A DNA stretch of 5,534 bases, taken from contig CAMOYW010000088.1 in the NCBI GenBank assembly GCA_946630405.1, positions 1 to 5,534 of the forward strand, given 5' to 3'. The number at the start of each line of letters is the position of its first letter. The stretch's first letter is position 1. Under the pieces are notes generated by a model. That model worked only from the letters and a program-made list of their open reading frames with translations, searched no databases and was not told the DNA's origin. The translations under genes were made by a program, and so were the position numbers. This document shows, piece by piece, positions 4,855-5,534 of the stretch. This DNA comes from an uncultured Clostridia bacterium (lineage in GTDB: Bacteria; Bacillota; Clostridia; Lachnospirales; CAG-274).

Positions 4855-5534
4855 AGTCAAAGAAAAACTCGGGATTTCAAGACAGAAGGCAGCAGAACTT
4901 ATTAAAAACGGCTGTGTTCTTGCAGACGGCAAGCCCGTTTTGAAGCCTTCGTTTGAAGTGACCGAAGCCGAGGTGGATATAATTAACGAAGATTCGGTGC
5001 TTCGCTATGTTTCAAGGGGAGGCTATAAGCTTGAAGGTGCACTTGATGCCGTCAAGTTTGACCTTCAAGACAAGGTTTGTCTTGATATAGGCTCTTCCAC
5101 GGGAGGTTTCACGGACTGTATGCTTCAAAGGGGTGCGAGTGAAGTTTACTGTGTTGATGTAGGCAGCGACCAGCTTCATCCTTTTTTGAAGAATGATAAA
5201 CGTGTTCACCTGTTTGAAAATACCGACATAAGAGAATTTTCCGAAAAAAAGCCCGATATATTGTTTGATTTTGCGGCAAGTGATGTTTCGTTTATATCGG
5301 CAGAGCATATAGTGACCGATGTTTTTAAACTTCTTAAACCCGGCGGAAAGGCTGTGCTTTTGATAAAGCCGCAGTTTGAGCTTGACAGGTCGGCACTTAA
5401 CTCAAAAGGTATAGTTAAAGATAAAAGGCTTCGTTTCAGAGCGGTAAAAAACTTTGTGAGGTATTGTTCGGATGCGGGGCTGTATCCCGTTAAATTGCTC
5501 CCTTCCCCTATAAGAGGAGGAGACGGTAACAGAG
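4838..5534 (+). CDS. tlyA: TlyA-family rRNA 2'-O-methyltransferase (S4 domain plus FtsJ-like), 3' truncated by window edge
   Basis: ATG 4838 opens a frame that runs to the end of the window, giving 232 residues of a protein normally near 270. TlyA proteins use SAM to methylate ribose 2'-OH groups in rRNA (C1409 of 16S and C1920 of 23S in Mycobacterium); the old name hemolysin A is misleading. The N-terminal S4 RNA-binding domain covers about 1-55 (RLDLKVKEKLGISRQKAAELIKNGCVLADGK). Then come YVSRGGYKLEGALD (57-70), the SAM-binding LDIGSSTGGFTD (82-93), VDVGSDQL (106-113), SDVSFIS (148-154) and LIKPQFE (175-181). Lys64, Asp149 and Lys177 are the likely first three members of the K-D-K-E catalytic tetrad; the Glu would follow GDGNR just beyond the window. 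The start overlaps dxs by 17 nt, with AGGAG at 4820-4824, a rather long 13-nt spacer. B. subtilis yqxC occupies the same place after dxs. The target site in this organism is unknown. Confidence 0.93.
   Translation, partial: MRLDLKVKEKLGISRQKAAELIKNGCVLADGKPVLKPSFEVTEAEVDIINEDSVLRYVSRGGYKLEGALDAVKFDLQDKVCLDIGSSTGGFTDCMLQRGASEVYCVDVGSDQLHPFLKNDKRVHLFENTDIREFSEKKPDILFDFAASDVSFISAEHIVTDVFKLLKPGGKAVLLIKPQFELDRSALNSKGIVKDKRLRFRAVKNFVRYCSDAGLYPVKLLPSPIRGGDGNR

Overview
The window is a continuous, all-plus-strand run of housekeeping genes with almost no intergenic DNA. In order it holds the 3' end of nusB, xseA, xseB, ispA, a divergent-PAP2 (YuiD/DUF212-type) membrane protein gene, dxs, and the 5' part of tlyA. 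The order nusB-xseA-xseB-ispA-dxs-tlyA is the classical Firmicutes cluster (Bacillus subtilis has nusB-folD-xseA-xseB-ispA-dxs-yqxC). The absence of folD, the PAP2-like gene between ispA and dxs, the moderate GC (mid-40s percent by eye) and heavy use of ATA, CTT and AGA/AGG codons suggest a gut-type Clostridia, perhaps Oscillospiraceae/Ruminococcus-like. That lineage call is an inference from gene order and protein resemblance.

Layout: 1-219 is the NusB C-terminus. xseA (188-1396) overlaps nusB by 32 nt. xseB (1377-1607) overlaps xseA by 20 nt. ispA (1620-2486) starts 12 nt after xseB. The PAP2-like frame starts at 2488, one base after the ispA stop. dxs (2989-4854) follows a 57-nt gap with a good Shine-Dalgarno. 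tlyA (4838 onward) overlaps dxs by 17 nt and runs off the end. No convincing promoter or terminator is visible inside, so the cluster looks like one transcript started upstream of nusB and continuing past tlyA.

Functionally, nusB (rRNA antitermination) and tlyA (probable rRNA 2'-O-methylation) flank a DNA-repair pair (both subunits of exonuclease VII) and an isoprenoid set. Dxs makes DXP, the entry to the MEP pathway; IspA makes farnesyl diphosphate for undecaprenyl and other prenyl chains; the PAP2-like membrane protein may act on a lipid phosphate.

The one real anomaly is in the PAP2-like gene. An in-frame TAG at 2806-2808 interrupts an otherwise intact family reading frame, which resumes at the very next codon and runs to TAA at 2929-2931, including the conserved GHTPYEVFAG block. 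TAG is not used as the terminal stop of any other gene here, and a possible bulged hairpin begins five bases after it. The likeliest explanations are a recent nonsense mutation or a sequence error, with readthrough or recoding a less likely but testable alternative. I found no mobile element, CRISPR array, RNA gene or evident novel defence or metabolic system.
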